Shown: piece after piece, positions 37,134 to 47,402 of the stretch | Layout of the letters: each line of letters starts with the position of its first letter | Numbering within the stretch: the stretch's first letter is position 1 | Source: Caldisericales bacterium | GTDB lineage: Bacteria > Caldisericota > Caldisericia > JAAYUI01 | NCBI GenBank assembly: GCA_012517765.1 | Contig: JAAYUI010000016.1 | Location: forward strand, 62,001 to 126,000 | Reading direction: 5' to 3' | Length of the DNA stretch: 64,000 nt | Notes under the pieces: generated by a model | What the model was told of the DNA's origin: nothing | What the model saw: the letters and a program-made list of their open reading frames with translations, nothing else | Databases searched by the model: none | Made by a program: the position numbers and the translations under genes

Positions 37134-38405
37134 ATGAACAGAATTGAAGACATCTACGCAAGACAAATCCTCGATTCGAGGGGTAATCCGACAGTCGAGG
37201 TGGACTGCAAGACAGATGATGGCATTCTTGCCAGGGCCGCCGTACCTTCAGGCGCCTCAACCGGGACCAGGGAAGCACTGGAGCTTCGGGACCAAGACCC
37301 AAAAAATTACAAGGGAAAGTCTGTTGAAAAAGCAGTCCTCAATGTCAACGAAACAATCTCCATGGAACTCTACGACCATGATGTTCTTGACCAGAGAGGC
37401 ATAGATTCGCTCATGAACGAGCTTGACGGAACAGAAAATAAGAGCGGAATGGGTGCAAATGCAATTCTGGCAGTATCGATGGCAGCAGCGCGAGCTGGGG
37501 CAGCAACATGCGGCGTCCCTCTATATCGCTACCTTGGCGGCGCCATGGCCAACAGGCTGCCCGTTCCATTCATGAACGTCATAAATGGTGGCGTGCATGC
37601 AGACAACAATCTTGATTTGCAGGAATTCATGATAGTTCCTTCCGGTGCCACAAGCTTCTCCCACGCACTCAGGATGGGCACTGAAATCTATCACACACTG
37701 AAGGCCATTCTAAAGAAAAATCATCTCTCAACTGCTGTTGGCGACGAAGGCGGTTTTGCGCCGAACCTCAAAAACCACGAAGAAGCACTCAAAGTGCTTG
37801 TACAGGCAATCACAGAGGCAGGGTATGTTCCCGGCAAAGATTGTTCGATAGCAATGGATGCTGCTTCATCTTCAATTTACAAAGATGGCAAGTATGGATT
37901 TGAGGGCAAGCAATTGAGCAATGCTGAACTGAATTCATGGTACTTAGAAATGGTTTCGAAATATCCACTCATTTCCATAGAAGACGGTATGGCGGAAGAA
38001 GACAGGAATGGCTGGAAGATACACACCGAATCACTTGGAGGAAAAATCCAGCTGGTTGGTGACGACGTATTCGTGACAAATCCAGCAATTTTTGCCGAAG
38101 GAATAAAAAATGGGATTGCCAATGCCATCCTGATAAAACTGAACCAGGTCGGAAGTGTCAAAGAGACCTGGGACACCATCGAGCTGGCCAGGAGGAACGG
38201 TTATGGTTACATGATATCGCACAGATCAGGTGAAACAGCCGATTCTTTCATCGCCCACCTGGCTGTGGCATCATCTTCAGGCCAGATAAAGACAGGTGCC
38301 CCGTGCAGGTCCGAGAGGGTCGAGAAATACAACGAGCTCTTGAGGATCGAAGAAGAACTTGGACAGTCAGCCATCTATGGCCTGCCCAAAAAGGAGAGAC
38401 AATGA
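37134..38405 (+). CDS. eno: Enolase (phosphopyruvate hydratase)
   Basis: 423 aa. [39 protein letters not shown] and SHRSGETAD hold the substrate, Mg2+ and catalytic residues. Interconverts 2-phosphoglycerate and phosphoenolpyruvate. AAAGGAG SD. The stop overlaps the ATG of a giant exported protein (ATGA), an unusual partner. Confidence 0.98.
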   Translation: MNRIEDIYARQILDSRGNPTVEVDCKTDDGILARAAVPSGASTGTREALELRDQDPKNYKGKSVEKAVLNVNETISMELYDHDVLDQRGIDSLMNELDGTENKSGMGANAILAVSMAAARAGAATCGVPLYRYLGGAMANRLPVPFMNVINGGVHADNNLDLQEFMIVPSGATSFSHALRMGTEIYHTLKAILKKNHLSTAVGDEGGFAPNLKNHEEALKVLVQAITEAGYVPGKDCSIAMDAASSSIYKDGKYGFEGKQLSNAELNSWYLEMVSKYPLISIEDGMAEEDRNGWKIHTESLGGKIQLVGDDVFVTNPAIFAEGIKNGIANAILIKLNQVGSVKETWDTIELARRNGYGYMISHRSGETADSFIAHLAVASSSGQIKTGAPCRSERVEKYNELLRIEEELGQSAIYGLPKKERQ

Positions 38406-41400
38406 AAAAAATTCTTGTTGCAATCTTGGCTTTGGCAATGATGGTGCCTTCAGTGGCACTCCCCGTGTTCTCCGAAGCAACGGACTGGCCAGAACCTTTT
38501 TACAACCCTTCCCACACTAACAACTCCAATGGTCCTGCTGTACCAATCCCGTTGCAAAAGTCATGGACGTACTATCCGGAAGGCAATTCCCTGGGGCTAC
38601 CAATAGCAGTTGGTGATTCAATAATCGTTTCGGACACCATGGGTTATATAGTCTCCCTGGACAGGAAGACCGGCCAGCCCAAATGGAGCTACGATATAGG
38701 TTTTGAGTCCCAAACCCTGCTTGCCGGATCAGGAGACAAGCTTGTCTTCGCTACTGCCTCGATAATGATGGTAGGTGGTGGCGGTGGAAGGAGAAGGGGT
38801 GGTCGTGGAGGTGGCGGAGGGCGTCCCCTCTCAACAATCAACCAGTTCGTACAACTCCCTTGTTCAGTCATGGAAGATGAAATGCCAGAATCATTCTTCG
38901 GCATTCTTGATATCAAAAATGGCAATGAAATATGGAAAAAGAAAGCTGAACCAGGACTTATGATCGGCCAGGGATGCATCACTGGCAACAAGATAATAAT
39001 ACCTTTCTCGGCCATGAAAAGTGACGGTACAGTAACATCAAGAATCAGTGCTTTCTCTATAAATGATGGCTCGCAGATATGGTCAATGGATTACGACAAG
39101 TCAACAGCATCAAGCATAGCAACTGCAGGCGAAGGAAAAATATTCATTGGTGCCATGACCATAAAGATTCCACAAGACGACAAGACAATCCCTGAAATGA
39201 AAGATCCTGAACTGCTCTGCATTGATGAATCAAACGGCAAACTGGTGTGGAAACAGGGCGGTTTTGAGGAAAACCTCATGGGAATGTTAAGTTACGCAGA
39301 TGGAACAATATATACATGCCTGACAAAAATTGATCTCACCGGTGGTGGAGGCGGAAGGTTTACACTCCCGGAATCAAATATTTCCGCATTCAATACATCA
39401 GATGGAAGCCGCAAATGGGTGCGCAAAATAGATGGGGACTTCATGACAACCGGCATAATGGCGGTAACGAGATATGGTCTCATCATACAGTGCACAATGA
39501 GTTCCACTATGTGTCTTGATCTCAAGGAGGGGACAGTAAAGTGGAACCAGGACAAGACCCCTGGTGGTATGTCATTTGGCATCCAGTATGTGTGCAACAG
39601 CGAACAGGTCATCAGCACAAGACAGAGCAAAATCTCGGTAATAAATCTAAGTGATGGCAAAATCGTCTTCCAGGAAGACACCGGCATGAAATCTGGATTT
39701 GGCATGATGGGTGGCGACATGGTGCTTTCATATCCTGTAGTCAGCGGCGACATGGTCTTTGTTGCCGGAGACAAACTTGTGGCATTCGGAGAGAAAATCA
39801 TAGGCCTGTCTTCTGATCCAGACAGAATAAAATTCAACATCGAAGCAGGACAAAGCAAGACCCTGAAGCTGAAACTTGTATATAACGCACAGGCTGAAAT
39901 CAAGGGAACCGTCATGACATCACAACCATGGATAAAACTCAGTTCAAACGACTATTCAACAGCATCACAAACCTATGAAATCACATTCTCGACAGAAGGA
40001 CTGGAACCTGGGACACATAAAGGCTCAATAGACGTTGATGCTTCGGTTGGCAAGCTCTCGATCCCAGTTGAAATGACTGTTGTGCCAAAACCACCAATCA
40101 AACTCGAGATAAACCTTGAAGACCCAACCTATACAAATAAAAATCCATTTAAAGTAATTGGTCAGACAATACCAGGTGCAAAGCTGACAATAAGCGGAAG
40201 ACCGGTGAATGTTGCATCCGATGGCTCCTTCGCAGAAGAAATTCCACTTGAACAGGGTCAAAACAAGCTAGTTTTTGAAGCGAAAGATACAAAGGGAAAT
40301 ATCGCAACTAAAACAAGAATTGTCATATTCGATGACAAGAAACCCCAGCTCAACATATCGCTCAAAGATGGCGACACAATAAAGAAATTTCCGTTTGCAA
40401 TCTCAGGGCAGACTGAAAAGAACGCAAAAATAAAGGTTAATGGTGTTCCTGTAGAAGTAGGAAGCAATGGCGAATTTGAAGCAGTCATTGAAGAGCTGGA
40501 ACAGGGTGAACAGACGATAACTATAACTGCAGAAGATCTCGCAGGAAACGTGACCAAAATCGAACGTAAAGTAATGGTCGCCACACTGGAAGTGAAACTT
40601 GTCATCGACCAGAAGTCGCCAATCCTTACAAACAATCCAAAGATTACAATTACAGGACAAACAGAGCCAGGCGCTTCAATTGCCGCAATCATCCTTGGTG
40701 GGGAGCCCACAGAACCTGCAACAGCAGACCAGGACGGAAAATTCTCGATAACAGTCACACTGGAGGAAGAAGGCCAATTTAGAATTATACTCCAGGTCAT
40801 GACCGAAGGTGGACAGTCCACAAATGCCAACATGGACGTTCTTTTCGACAAGACACCACCATCCATCGAATCTACAATCCCTTCTGTTTCAAAGGAGAAA
40901 ACGGTCGAGATAAAAGGCAAACTTTCCGAATACTGCATGCTCACAATAAATGACAACCCTGTTGAAGTAAGCAAAACGGGGTTCACATTCAGCACAATGA
41001 TTGAACTTAAACCAGGCCTGAACCCAGTCATCATAAAAGCAACCGATATGGTTGGCAACACTTCAAAACTTGAAGGATTTACCAAATTTGAAGACCCGAC
41101 CCAGGTACAGGCAGTGGTAATCAAACTCTGGGTGGACAAGCAGGACATGACAATAAACGGCAAGGCAATCAAGCTTGCGGTTGCTCCAACAACATCATCT
41201 CCGCCACTCCCGAAACAGCTTTCAGGATCAACCTACATGCCAATCAGGGAAGTCGCGGAAGCGCTCTTTGCCTCGGTTGGCTGGGACGCCAAAGATCAAA
41301 AGGTGACCTTGACCCAAAAAACACCAGATGGAAAGACAAAAGTCATTGAACTCTGGATCGGCAAAAAAGTTGCCAGGATAGATGGCAAGGAAATAAATAT

Positions 41401-41539
41401 AGACTCCCAGGGAAAACTTTATCCAACAATAGTGCAGGGCAAGACAATGCTACCGCTAAGGTTTGTTGGGGAAGCCCTTGGTGCAAAGGTAGAGTGGGAC
41501 GGCAAGACCAAGATGATCACGTTGACATTCCCGAAATAA
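38402..41539 (+). CDS. Exported PQQ-like propeller with Ig repeats and tandem stalk domains
   Basis: 1045 aa from the ATG at 38402 (SD GGAG; the track start is 33 codons early). Signal peptide 1-24. PQQ-like propeller about 30-460, interrupted by a Gly/Arg-rich insert ([16 protein letters not shown]). Then a BACON-like Ig domain ([15 protein letters not shown]), four Ig-like domains with FxIxGQTExxAxIxVNG pattern, and two stalk modules ([35 protein letters not shown]). Surface protein of unknown role, translationally coupled to eno. Confidence 0.82.
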   Translation: MKKILVAILALAMMVPSVALPVFSEATDWPEPFYNPSHTNNSNGPAVPIPLQKSWTYYPEGNSLGLPIAVGDSIIVSDTMGYIVSLDRKTGQPKWSYDIGFESQTLLAGSGDKLVFATASIMMVGGGGGRRRGGRGGGGGRPLSTINQFVQLPCSVMEDEMPESFFGILDIKNGNEIWKKKAEPGLMIGQGCITGNKIIIPFSAMKSDGTVTSRISAFSINDGSQIWSMDYDKSTASSIATAGEGKIFIGAMTIKIPQDDKTIPEMKDPELLCIDESNGKLVWKQGGFEENLMGMLSYADGTIYTCLTKIDLTGGGGGRFTLPESNISAFNTSDGSRKWVRKIDGDFMTTGIMAVTRYGLIIQCTMSSTMCLDLKEGTVKWNQDKTPGGMSFGIQYVCNSEQVISTRQSKISVINLSDGKIVFQEDTGMKSGFGMMGGDMVLSYPVVSGDMVFVAGDKLVAFGEKIIGLSSDPDRIKFNIEAGQSKTLKLKLVYNAQAEIKGTVMTSQPWIKLSSNDYSTASQTYEITFSTEGLEPGTHKGSIDVDASVGKLSIPVEMTVVPKPPIKLEINLEDPTYTNKNPFKVIGQTIPGAKLTISGRPVNVASDGSFAEEIPLEQGQNKLVFEAKDTKGNIATKTRIVIFDDKKPQLNISLKDGDTIKKFPFAISGQTEKNAKIKVNGVPVEVGSNGEFEAVIEELEQGEQTITITAEDLAGNVTKIERKVMVATLEVKLVIDQKSPILTNNPKITITGQTEPGASIAAIILGGEPTEPATADQDGKFSITVTLEEEGQFRIILQVMTEGGQSTNANMDVLFDKTPPSIESTIPSVSKEKTVEIKGKLSEYCMLTINDNPVEVSKTGFTFSTMIELKPGLNPVIIKATDMVGNTSKLEGFTKFEDPTQVQAVVIKLWVDKQDMTINGKAIKLAVAPTTSSPPLPKQLSGSTYMPIREVAEALFASVGWDAKDQKVTLTQKTPDGKTKVIELWIGKKVARIDGKEINIDSQGKLYPTIVQGKTMLPLRFVGEALGAKVEWDGKTKMITLTFPK

Positions 41540-41569
41540 CCAACCAGAGCATTTCTTCCTCAATCAAAC

Positions 41570-41600
41570 AAAAAAGGCCCCTTTTTAAGGGGCCTTTTTT
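41570..41600. terminator. Bidirectional terminator
   Basis: AAAAAAGGCCCCTT TTT AAGGGGCCTTTTTT between the convergent stalk protein and lipoprotein genes. Confidence 0.92.
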
Positions 41601-41624
41601 GTTTTTCAGTTTAATTGGCTGCAA

Positions 41625-42605
41625 CTATTTGACTGGCGGTTTTATTTCAGAAGAGATGTTGAAATTTGAAAGGGTAATTTTGGACCACGTCTTTATCTGC
41701 ATCACGCTCTTGTATACGGTCAACTCCATCTGTACCGGAACACCGGCAAGTTCGCCCTGGCCAATGATGGCAACATTGAACTCGACAAAGAGCTTCTGAA
41801 TCTTGTTTTTGCCATCTCCGCCCTTAATCTGCTCTTCTATTATTGAAATTCCCTTGAATTGCCTGCACTGCTGGCTTCCAACCTGGACCATTCCATTGTC
41901 CACAAAAGCCTGTGGGTTTTGAAGAGATTTTGTTACCTGGCCCACGTTCAGATTTACAAGTGAGAACAAATCACCAAAACCGGGGTGCCAGTTCTCGTTT
42001 GGCCTAAAACCTGAACCATCATCTATCCACTGTCTGTTTCCAATCTGGACTGCCTTCATGACTTTTTCTTTGGGTTCTTCCGGTTTTCCATTGTTTATTT
42101 CAGGCGTATTACTACGTTCTTTGGATTTCATCTCAAAAGAGTAGTTGTTTGGTGCAACAAAAGAACCAGTCATGCTGATGGTCACTTCTTTGCTGTCAAC
42201 GCCAAAGGCTATGTCAAAATCGTATGATTTTAGCTTTGCAACACCAACTTCCTTTATTGGCGGGACAAAACCTTCTGCGATTTTCTTGAGCTTGAGGTTA
42301 ACCTCTTTAGTGGTGGTTGGGTAAACGGCAACGATATCCTCCTCAAAGGGCTCAAAATATTCCTTGGTCACCTTCAGTTTGTATGTTGCGCCTGGCTCCA
42401 GTTCAGAGAAAGTAAACTGTGCATCAGCACCAGTATCAAACCTTGCATCATTAAGGTATACAGTCGCGCCTGAAAGCGGTGTTTTTGTTGATTCTTCATA
42501 CACAACACCACTCATAAATGCTTTTTCCTTCGGTTCGCCGCAAGCGGCAAAACCAAAAAGAACTACTGCCAGTGCGATAAAAAAAGCTATAATCCTCTTG
42601 TTCAT
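41625..42605 (-). CDS. Lipoprotein with carboxypeptidase-regulatory-like domain and LppX-like C-terminus
   Basis: 326 aa from the ATG at 42605 (AGGAGG SD). Lipobox FAAC at about 18-21. Residues 30-105 (SGVVYEESTKTPLSGATVYL) form a CarbopepD_reg-like Ig fold. Residues 125-326 resemble LolA/LppX-type lipid-binding lipoproteins (AFGVDSKEVTISMTGSFVAP). Probably an anchored periplasmic or surface protein. Confidence 0.75.
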   Translation of the reverse strand: MNKRIIAFFIALAVVLFGFAACGEPKEKAFMSGVVYEESTKTPLSGATVYLNDARFDTGADAQFTFSELEPGATYKLKVTKEYFEPFEEDIVAVYPTTTKEVNLKLKKIAEGFVPPIKEVGVAKLKSYDFDIAFGVDSKEVTISMTGSFVAPNNYSFEMKSKERSNTPEINNGKPEEPKEKVMKAVQIGNRQWIDDGSGFRPNENWHPGFGDLFSLVNLNVGQVTKSLQNPQAFVDNGMVQVGSQQCRQFKGISIIEEQIKGGDGKNKIQKLFVEFNVAIIGQGELAGVPVQMELTVYKSVMQIKTWSKITLSNFNISSEIKPPVK

Positions 42606-42624
42606 GCGACCTCCTAGCGGTTGA

Positions 42625-42652
42625 AGTTTATTTGATGGCAAACATGTTTCAA
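42625..42652 (-). promoter_or_regulatory. Promoter of the lipoprotein gene
   Basis: Reverse strand TTGAAA (42652-42647), 16 nt, TAAACT (42630-42625). Confidence 0.42.
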
Positions 42653-42752
42653 CGAACAAACTTAATCCACGGTTAACTAATCGTTACTCCAAATACAATC
42701 AAAGATGCAAAGTAATTCCGCTATCTTCTATTAATAATCACTTTAACCTTTG

Positions 42753-42780
42753 TTGAACAGGCATTCCAAAAGGCTAGAAT
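42753..42780 (+). promoter_or_regulatory. Promoter of stalk-protein paralogue B
   Basis: TTGAAC (42753-42758), 16 nt, TAGAAT (42775-42780). Confidence 0.5.
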
Positions 42781-42815
42781 GGTTCGGTAATCTTCTGGAG
42801 TCGAAAGGAGCTATA

Positions 42816-45800
42816 ATGAGGAACAAATTGGTAAGGCTTATGGCCCTGTTGCTTGTATTCGGGATGTTTTTCACGACAAGCGGGACAGCATATGCACTTC
42901 TTGGCCCGGTTCACATCGAGCTGAATGTAATGGGTGAACGTCCTTCTGGAGTAAGGGCGGGCCAGGTAACTGCTTTCAAAATCCATATCAGGTTCAATGT
43001 AAACATCAAGGTTCACGACTGGATCAAGATATGGTTCCCGATTGACGAAAACTCATGCGATCTGAAGGATATTTGCGACGGTATTCCGCAGGTAACTGGA
43101 TCCAAGGAAAGCCCAAGGTTTGTTCCAAACGAGGCGTATTTTGCAAAATACCAGAACAAGGACGAGGCAGATTTTGGCAAACTTTATGAAGTCCTTGATG
43201 ACAGGAAGGGACTAACAAGGTTTGACAAATGCGATTGTCCCGCTGGCACCAAAGAATATGGAAACTGCGCCCAGGAAGGAAAATGCAGGATCATTTCTGA
43301 TCCAACAGGCCTTGGTTGCTGGATGACCGGCACAATCCTACCAGCACTTCCAAGAGACGAGGCCGAAAGGTACAAAAGACTGGCCCAGATAATCGTCACT
43401 ACATCAATCGGATACACTCCCTGCACGGCCTGTCAGGGTCTCCCATACCTCATCAACACCGCAAAAGAAAGATCATACCAGGTCAACTCCCCTCTCGAGG
43501 TTGACGCCTGGCGCAAGGGTTACAACCCAATCGATTTCAATACTTCAAAAGGCACTGGCATCATTGCACCCATGACACCCGGAAGATACAGACTGACAAT
43601 CGCAACCGCACCAGAGCCAACCCCCGTCGAATCAGAATATTTTGTCCTCCCGTGCTCCGAGATTTCAAAACCAAAAGTCACACTCAAGCCGCCGGACACC
43701 GACACTGTCACCGAAATGAAGGTAACATTCAATACGGGTGATGGTGGTGCACTCGATGCCGATACCTCAAACATCATGATCCAGTTCCCGACCGACTATG
43801 TCCTTCCTGGATCCATCAAGCCAAAGATGATCACCGTCAACGGCACTCCGCTCAACAAACCACCGCAAATAGTTAAGACTTCAAACCAGGTAACAATCAC
43901 TTCCCCAGTGGCAATCAACAATCTTAGCCAAGTTGCAATAGTCTTCTCTGACAAGATCGGAATGAAGAACCCGGCAAAGATTGCCGATTACACCCTCAGG
44001 GTAAAAACCGACTCAGAGCCAGAGACAATCGAATCAGAGCCATTCAAGGTGGCCACTGTCCCGGTGGTCGAAGTAAACCCAAACATGGAATACAACACTG
44101 CTGAATACTACGCAGTTGGCATCCTTCCAGCAGACTCGCCAATCAAGTCCGGCCAGGAATTCACGGTCAACTTCCCGAAGGGGACCAGCATTCCAAAAAC
44201 AGTCCAGCCATCATCGGTCATAATCAACGGCCAGCCATACAAGGGTGTTGTCAATACAGGCCAGGAAACAATCTCCCTTGTGGCTCCATTTGATATTGTC
44301 GGCGCATTGAAGGTAAGGTTCCTTGTAAGTGCAGGCATCAAGAACACCGCACCAGGAACATACGAACTCACCTTCACAACCGGCGGAAAACCATTCACAT
44401 TCGAGAAGTTCGAGATTGTCAAATCCAAACCGATAATCGCCAATATTGACATAACCGAGGAACAGGGTTGTGAACAATCCGGATACAAATTCACCTATAC
44501 ACCATCATTTGCAGGCGACCTCAACCCTGGCGACAAACTGACAGTCGAGTTCCCTGAAAATACCAGACTCCCACAGGCAATATCAGGGGACAAGGTAACC
44601 ATCGGCGGCAAACCATCCCAGTCAGTGGCAATTGATGGCCTCAAGCTCATCATAACAGTAGACACAGAGATCAAGGCAGCAAACGGCGGAACACTGGTAG
44701 ACATTACGAAAGATGCTGGCGTCATAAACACCAATTATCCAGGCGGATATTCGCTCAAGGTATGGACAAACAAGGATGAGCCAGTCTCTTCACCACAATT
44801 CACGGTCACGATGCCAAAGGTGACCTCACAGCTTGCATTCAAGGACCCGGCACAGCCAGATGGCCTCGAATTTGAGGGCTGCCTCTGGTACAAGACACCA
44901 CCGGTACTTTCAATCACAAGCTGCAACCCGTACGCAAAGATCTTCATGTGGTACGACAACAAGACTGACTCAATCGTCCAGTACACAGGTGAAAAGAGAC
45001 TTAATCAGGGTTCACTTCGTTCAACAATCTGGTACTACGCCCAGGTTGGAGACGTGAAGGAAGAGCCAAAATCAATGAGGCTCTGCCTTGATACAATTCA
45101 ACCATCATTCTCGGTCACACAGCCAGCTATGGAAAAAACCATCACAAACAAAAATACCTACACCATTGAGGGTGATCGTCAGCCAACCGAAATGCTAACC
45201 GATGGTGACAACGAGAAGTATCAGGTTATCGATGGCATCTACGTCAATGACAAACAACTCCTTGCCCCAGAGATATTTGAAACAGCAAACAGGGACAGCA
45301 TCACGATGAACTTCAAGACAACGATTAATCTGAAAGAAGGGGAAAACGTTGTCGAGATAAAGGGCATTGACCAGGCAGGAAACGAAAGGGTAGTCAAAAA
45401 AATCATTGTCCTCGATACCAAGGCGCCAGAGATCATAGTCGACAAACCAGATCCAAAAGAACTCCAGAAACCAGGCGACAACATTGCCATTCAGGTCAAG
45501 TCGGAAACCGACGCTTCAGTGTTCATTGGCGGCCAGATTGCCCAGAAGATAGAAGAGCTTCCTGATGGAAAAACAGCCATTTTTGAAGGTAACTGGGACG
45601 TCGTCAAGGGTGAAAACAAGGTTGAAATAACCTCCACAGACGTGGCCGGTAACACTGCAACAACCTACTTCACGTTCAAGGGCGGATCAAAATCTACGGT
45701 CATCGAACTCTGGGTTGGAAAAACTGACTTTATAGTCAATGGAGAGAAGATGCCAAATCTTGCCACAGCACCAACAGCTTCATTGAAGGAATTCAAAGGA

Positions 45801-46115
45801 ACAACATTCATGCCCATTTCTGATGTTGCAAAAGCCCTTGGTGTAGAAGTTGGTTGGGATGGAAAGACCAAGATGGTCACACTCACCCAAACCCTCGACA
45901 ACGGCACCAAGAAGGTCATCCAGCTCTGGATTGGCAAGAAACAGGCAAAGATCGATGGCAAGGATGTCTGGATTGATGGAAAAAAGACCCTTTACCCAAC
46001 AGTTGTCTCCGGAAAAACAATGCTTCCACTCAGGTTTGTTGCTGAAAATCTGAATTGCGATGTGCAGTATGATGCAAAAACAAAAAAGATAACAGTTGTT
46101 TATCCAAAACCATAG
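42816..46115 (+). CDS. Large exported multi-Ig protein with tandem stalk domains (paralogue B)
   Basis: 1099 aa from the ATG at 42816 (AAAGGAG SD). Signal peptide 1-27. The N-terminal domain is Cys-rich (CDLKDICDG, CDCPAG, CRI) and contains CTACQGLP, matching CTKCQGLP of the protein at 19.4 kb. Then three tandem beta-sandwich repeats (FPTDYVLPGSI...NGTPL...GMKNP), Ig-like domains (GENVVEIKGIDQAGN) and two PF07833-type stalk modules. Full-length paralogue of the 1016-aa protein. Probably abundant at the surface. Confidence 0.83.
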   Translation: MRNKLVRLMALLLVFGMFFTTSGTAYALLGPVHIELNVMGERPSGVRAGQVTAFKIHIRFNVNIKVHDWIKIWFPIDENSCDLKDICDGIPQVTGSKESPRFVPNEAYFAKYQNKDEADFGKLYEVLDDRKGLTRFDKCDCPAGTKEYGNCAQEGKCRIISDPTGLGCWMTGTILPALPRDEAERYKRLAQIIVTTSIGYTPCTACQGLPYLINTAKERSYQVNSPLEVDAWRKGYNPIDFNTSKGTGIIAPMTPGRYRLTIATAPEPTPVESEYFVLPCSEISKPKVTLKPPDTDTVTEMKVTFNTGDGGALDADTSNIMIQFPTDYVLPGSIKPKMITVNGTPLNKPPQIVKTSNQVTITSPVAINNLSQVAIVFSDKIGMKNPAKIADYTLRVKTDSEPETIESEPFKVATVPVVEVNPNMEYNTAEYYAVGILPADSPIKSGQEFTVNFPKGTSIPKTVQPSSVIINGQPYKGVVNTGQETISLVAPFDIVGALKVRFLVSAGIKNTAPGTYELTFTTGGKPFTFEKFEIVKSKPIIANIDITEEQGCEQSGYKFTYTPSFAGDLNPGDKLTVEFPENTRLPQAISGDKVTIGGKPSQSVAIDGLKLIITVDTEIKAANGGTLVDITKDAGVINTNYPGGYSLKVWTNKDEPVSSPQFTVTMPKVTSQLAFKDPAQPDGLEFEGCLWYKTPPVLSITSCNPYAKIFMWYDNKTDSIVQYTGEKRLNQGSLRSTIWYYAQVGDVKEEPKSMRLCLDTIQPSFSVTQPAMEKTITNKNTYTIEGDRQPTEMLTDGDNEKYQVIDGIYVNDKQLLAPEIFETANRDSITMNFKTTINLKEGENVVEIKGIDQAGNERVVKKIIVLDTKAPEIIVDKPDPKELQKPGDNIAIQVKSETDASVFIGGQIAQKIEELPDGKTAIFEGNWDVVKGENKVEITSTDVAGNTATTYFTFKGGSKSTVIELWVGKTDFIVNGEKMPNLATAPTASLKEFKGTTFMPISDVAKALGVEVGWDGKTKMVTLTQTLDNGTKKVIQLWIGKKQAKIDGKDVWIDGKKTLYPTVVSGKTMLPLRFVAENLNCDVQYDAKTKKITVVYPKP

Positions 46116-46144
46116 AGCACACACAATTAGAATTGCCAATTATT

Positions 46145-46173
46145 AAAAAGCCGCCCCAAAAGGGCGGCTTTTT
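46145..46173 (+). terminator. Terminator of stalk-protein paralogue B
   Basis: AAAAAGCCGCCC CAAAA GGGCGGCTTTTT. Confidence 0.92.
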
Positions 46174-46400
46174 AATTGGGTGTTTTCTCATACATAGAAA
46201 AGGCTTCTTCCCAATCCCATCCAAGTTTCAGGACAGGTCTAAGAGAAAGCTGGAACCGCAAATTTTATTTAAACGATCGAGGGGATTGGGGGGGGGTTCA
46301 TATAATTGATTGAGTGGGGCCGGATGCCATAAAAATAGACCAGGATATTTATCTGAAGAGTAGCAAGCTGATAGGTGATTGACGTAAAAATTTCGTCAGT
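46174..46400. other. Intergenic region with a G9 homopolymer
   Basis: No ORF of note. A run of nine G (46288-46296) sits 4 nt before a TATAAT (46301-46306) on the plus strand, but no plus-strand gene follows. A short inverted repeat TGACG...CGTCA lies at about 46380-46398, at the end of the minus-strand gene. Confidence 0.6.
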
Positions 46401-47126
46401 CTAGTCGTAAATCCCCATTCCCTTTTCAACCCACATTGTTTTTCCCCAGTTCTCACCTTCAAAACCAGGTTCACCCCATTTTCTGGGATTTTTCCCAAAA
46501 TATTTTTCACTGTTGCCTTTCCAGTATTCAATGATCTGATCATCCTTCATATTTTTCCCTATGCAGGCCTCATCGTGCCACTTTGCTCTATGAGTTGTTG
46601 CAATATAGGTCAAAATTTCCACTTTTGTATACAATCCAGGATGTTTTTTTTCTTTTCTCAATTTTTCAATGACAGGCCACAACATCCTCCAGGTGCTTAC
46701 AATTCTGCTTGAATAAAAATCGCTAACAAAATTTACCGGCACAACGCCATGCTTCACAAGCAAACCAAGTTTGTCAATGCTTCTAATCAACAGTATTATT
46801 CTTTTTTGTGTGATCTTGTTCTTATCTTTATCATCAACAATAGGCAAGCTTTCATAGTTCTTTATGGTTGATGGTTCATCAAGCTCTTTAAATGAATTGA
46901 TCAATTCAATAGAATTGTCTTCATTCCAGGCGTTTTCCATCATATCAATTATTTTGGTGTAAGACTCCAGCCTCATGTTTTTTTCTTGATTCGCATTGTT
47001 TTCATTTGATTTATCTATTGATTTTCGAATAAAAATCAGCGATATGACTGTTACAAAAAAGGTCAGGAGGGCTATTGCCACTCCATAAAATGTTAGTATT
47101 GACATAATTGTATCATTTGCTTGCAT
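46401..47126 (-). CDS. Membrane-anchored protein, DUF4760-like
   Basis: 241 aa. One N-terminal helix (about 8-33), then a helical cytoplasmic domain resembling DUF4760 (SIDKLGLLVKHGVVPVNFVSDFY, RMLWPVIEKLR). DUF4760 has no known activity. AGAGGTAG SD. This gene and the next are more A/T-rich than their surroundings, possibly acquired. Confidence 0.68.
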   Translation of the reverse strand: MQANDTIMSILTFYGVAIALLTFFVTVISLIFIRKSIDKSNENNANQEKNMRLESYTKIIDMMENAWNEDNSIELINSFKELDEPSTIKNYESLPIVDDKDKNKITQKRIILLIRSIDKLGLLVKHGVVPVNFVSDFYSSRIVSTWRMLWPVIEKLRKEKKHPGLYTKVEILTYIATTHRAKWHDEACIGKNMKDDQIIEYWKGNSEKYFGKNPRKWGEPGFEGENWGKTMWVEKGMGIYD

Positions 47127-47158
47127 TGGATTCTACCTCTTTCCAGATTCAAATATCT

Positions 47159-47368
47159 TCAATGTAAGAAATTGCATAAAGGCACATACAATAAGAACAA
47201 GGAAAAAATGAAAAGGACAAAGTAAGTAATATAGAAAAAAAATGAACGACCTGGATTGTTTCCATTGATTTTATCAAAACACCAGAAAGACAAAACCATC
47301 CCCCCAATAATCAGCAACGCACCCAACAAACATAAAAAACTTTCAATATATATACCTGTGGTGTACAT
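47159..47368 (-). CDS. Small two-helix membrane protein
   Basis: 69 aa with helices at about 10-30 and 44-66. A strong GGGAGGTG SD supports that it is real. No family recognised. It precedes the DUF4760-like gene by 32 nt. Confidence 0.6.
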   Translation of the reverse strand: MYTTGIYIESFLCLLGALLIIGGMVLSFWCFDKINGNNPGRSFFFYITYFVLFIFSLFLLYVPLCNFLH

Positions 47369-47402
47369 GGAGCACCTCCCGTCTTCTAAAAGCTAGAGGG
47401 TA

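Noticed and set aside
40258-41172. 304-aa minus ORF rich in Ser/Thr/Val
   Set aside because: Antisense shadow of the 1045-aa surface protein, typical of repeat-rich codon use.
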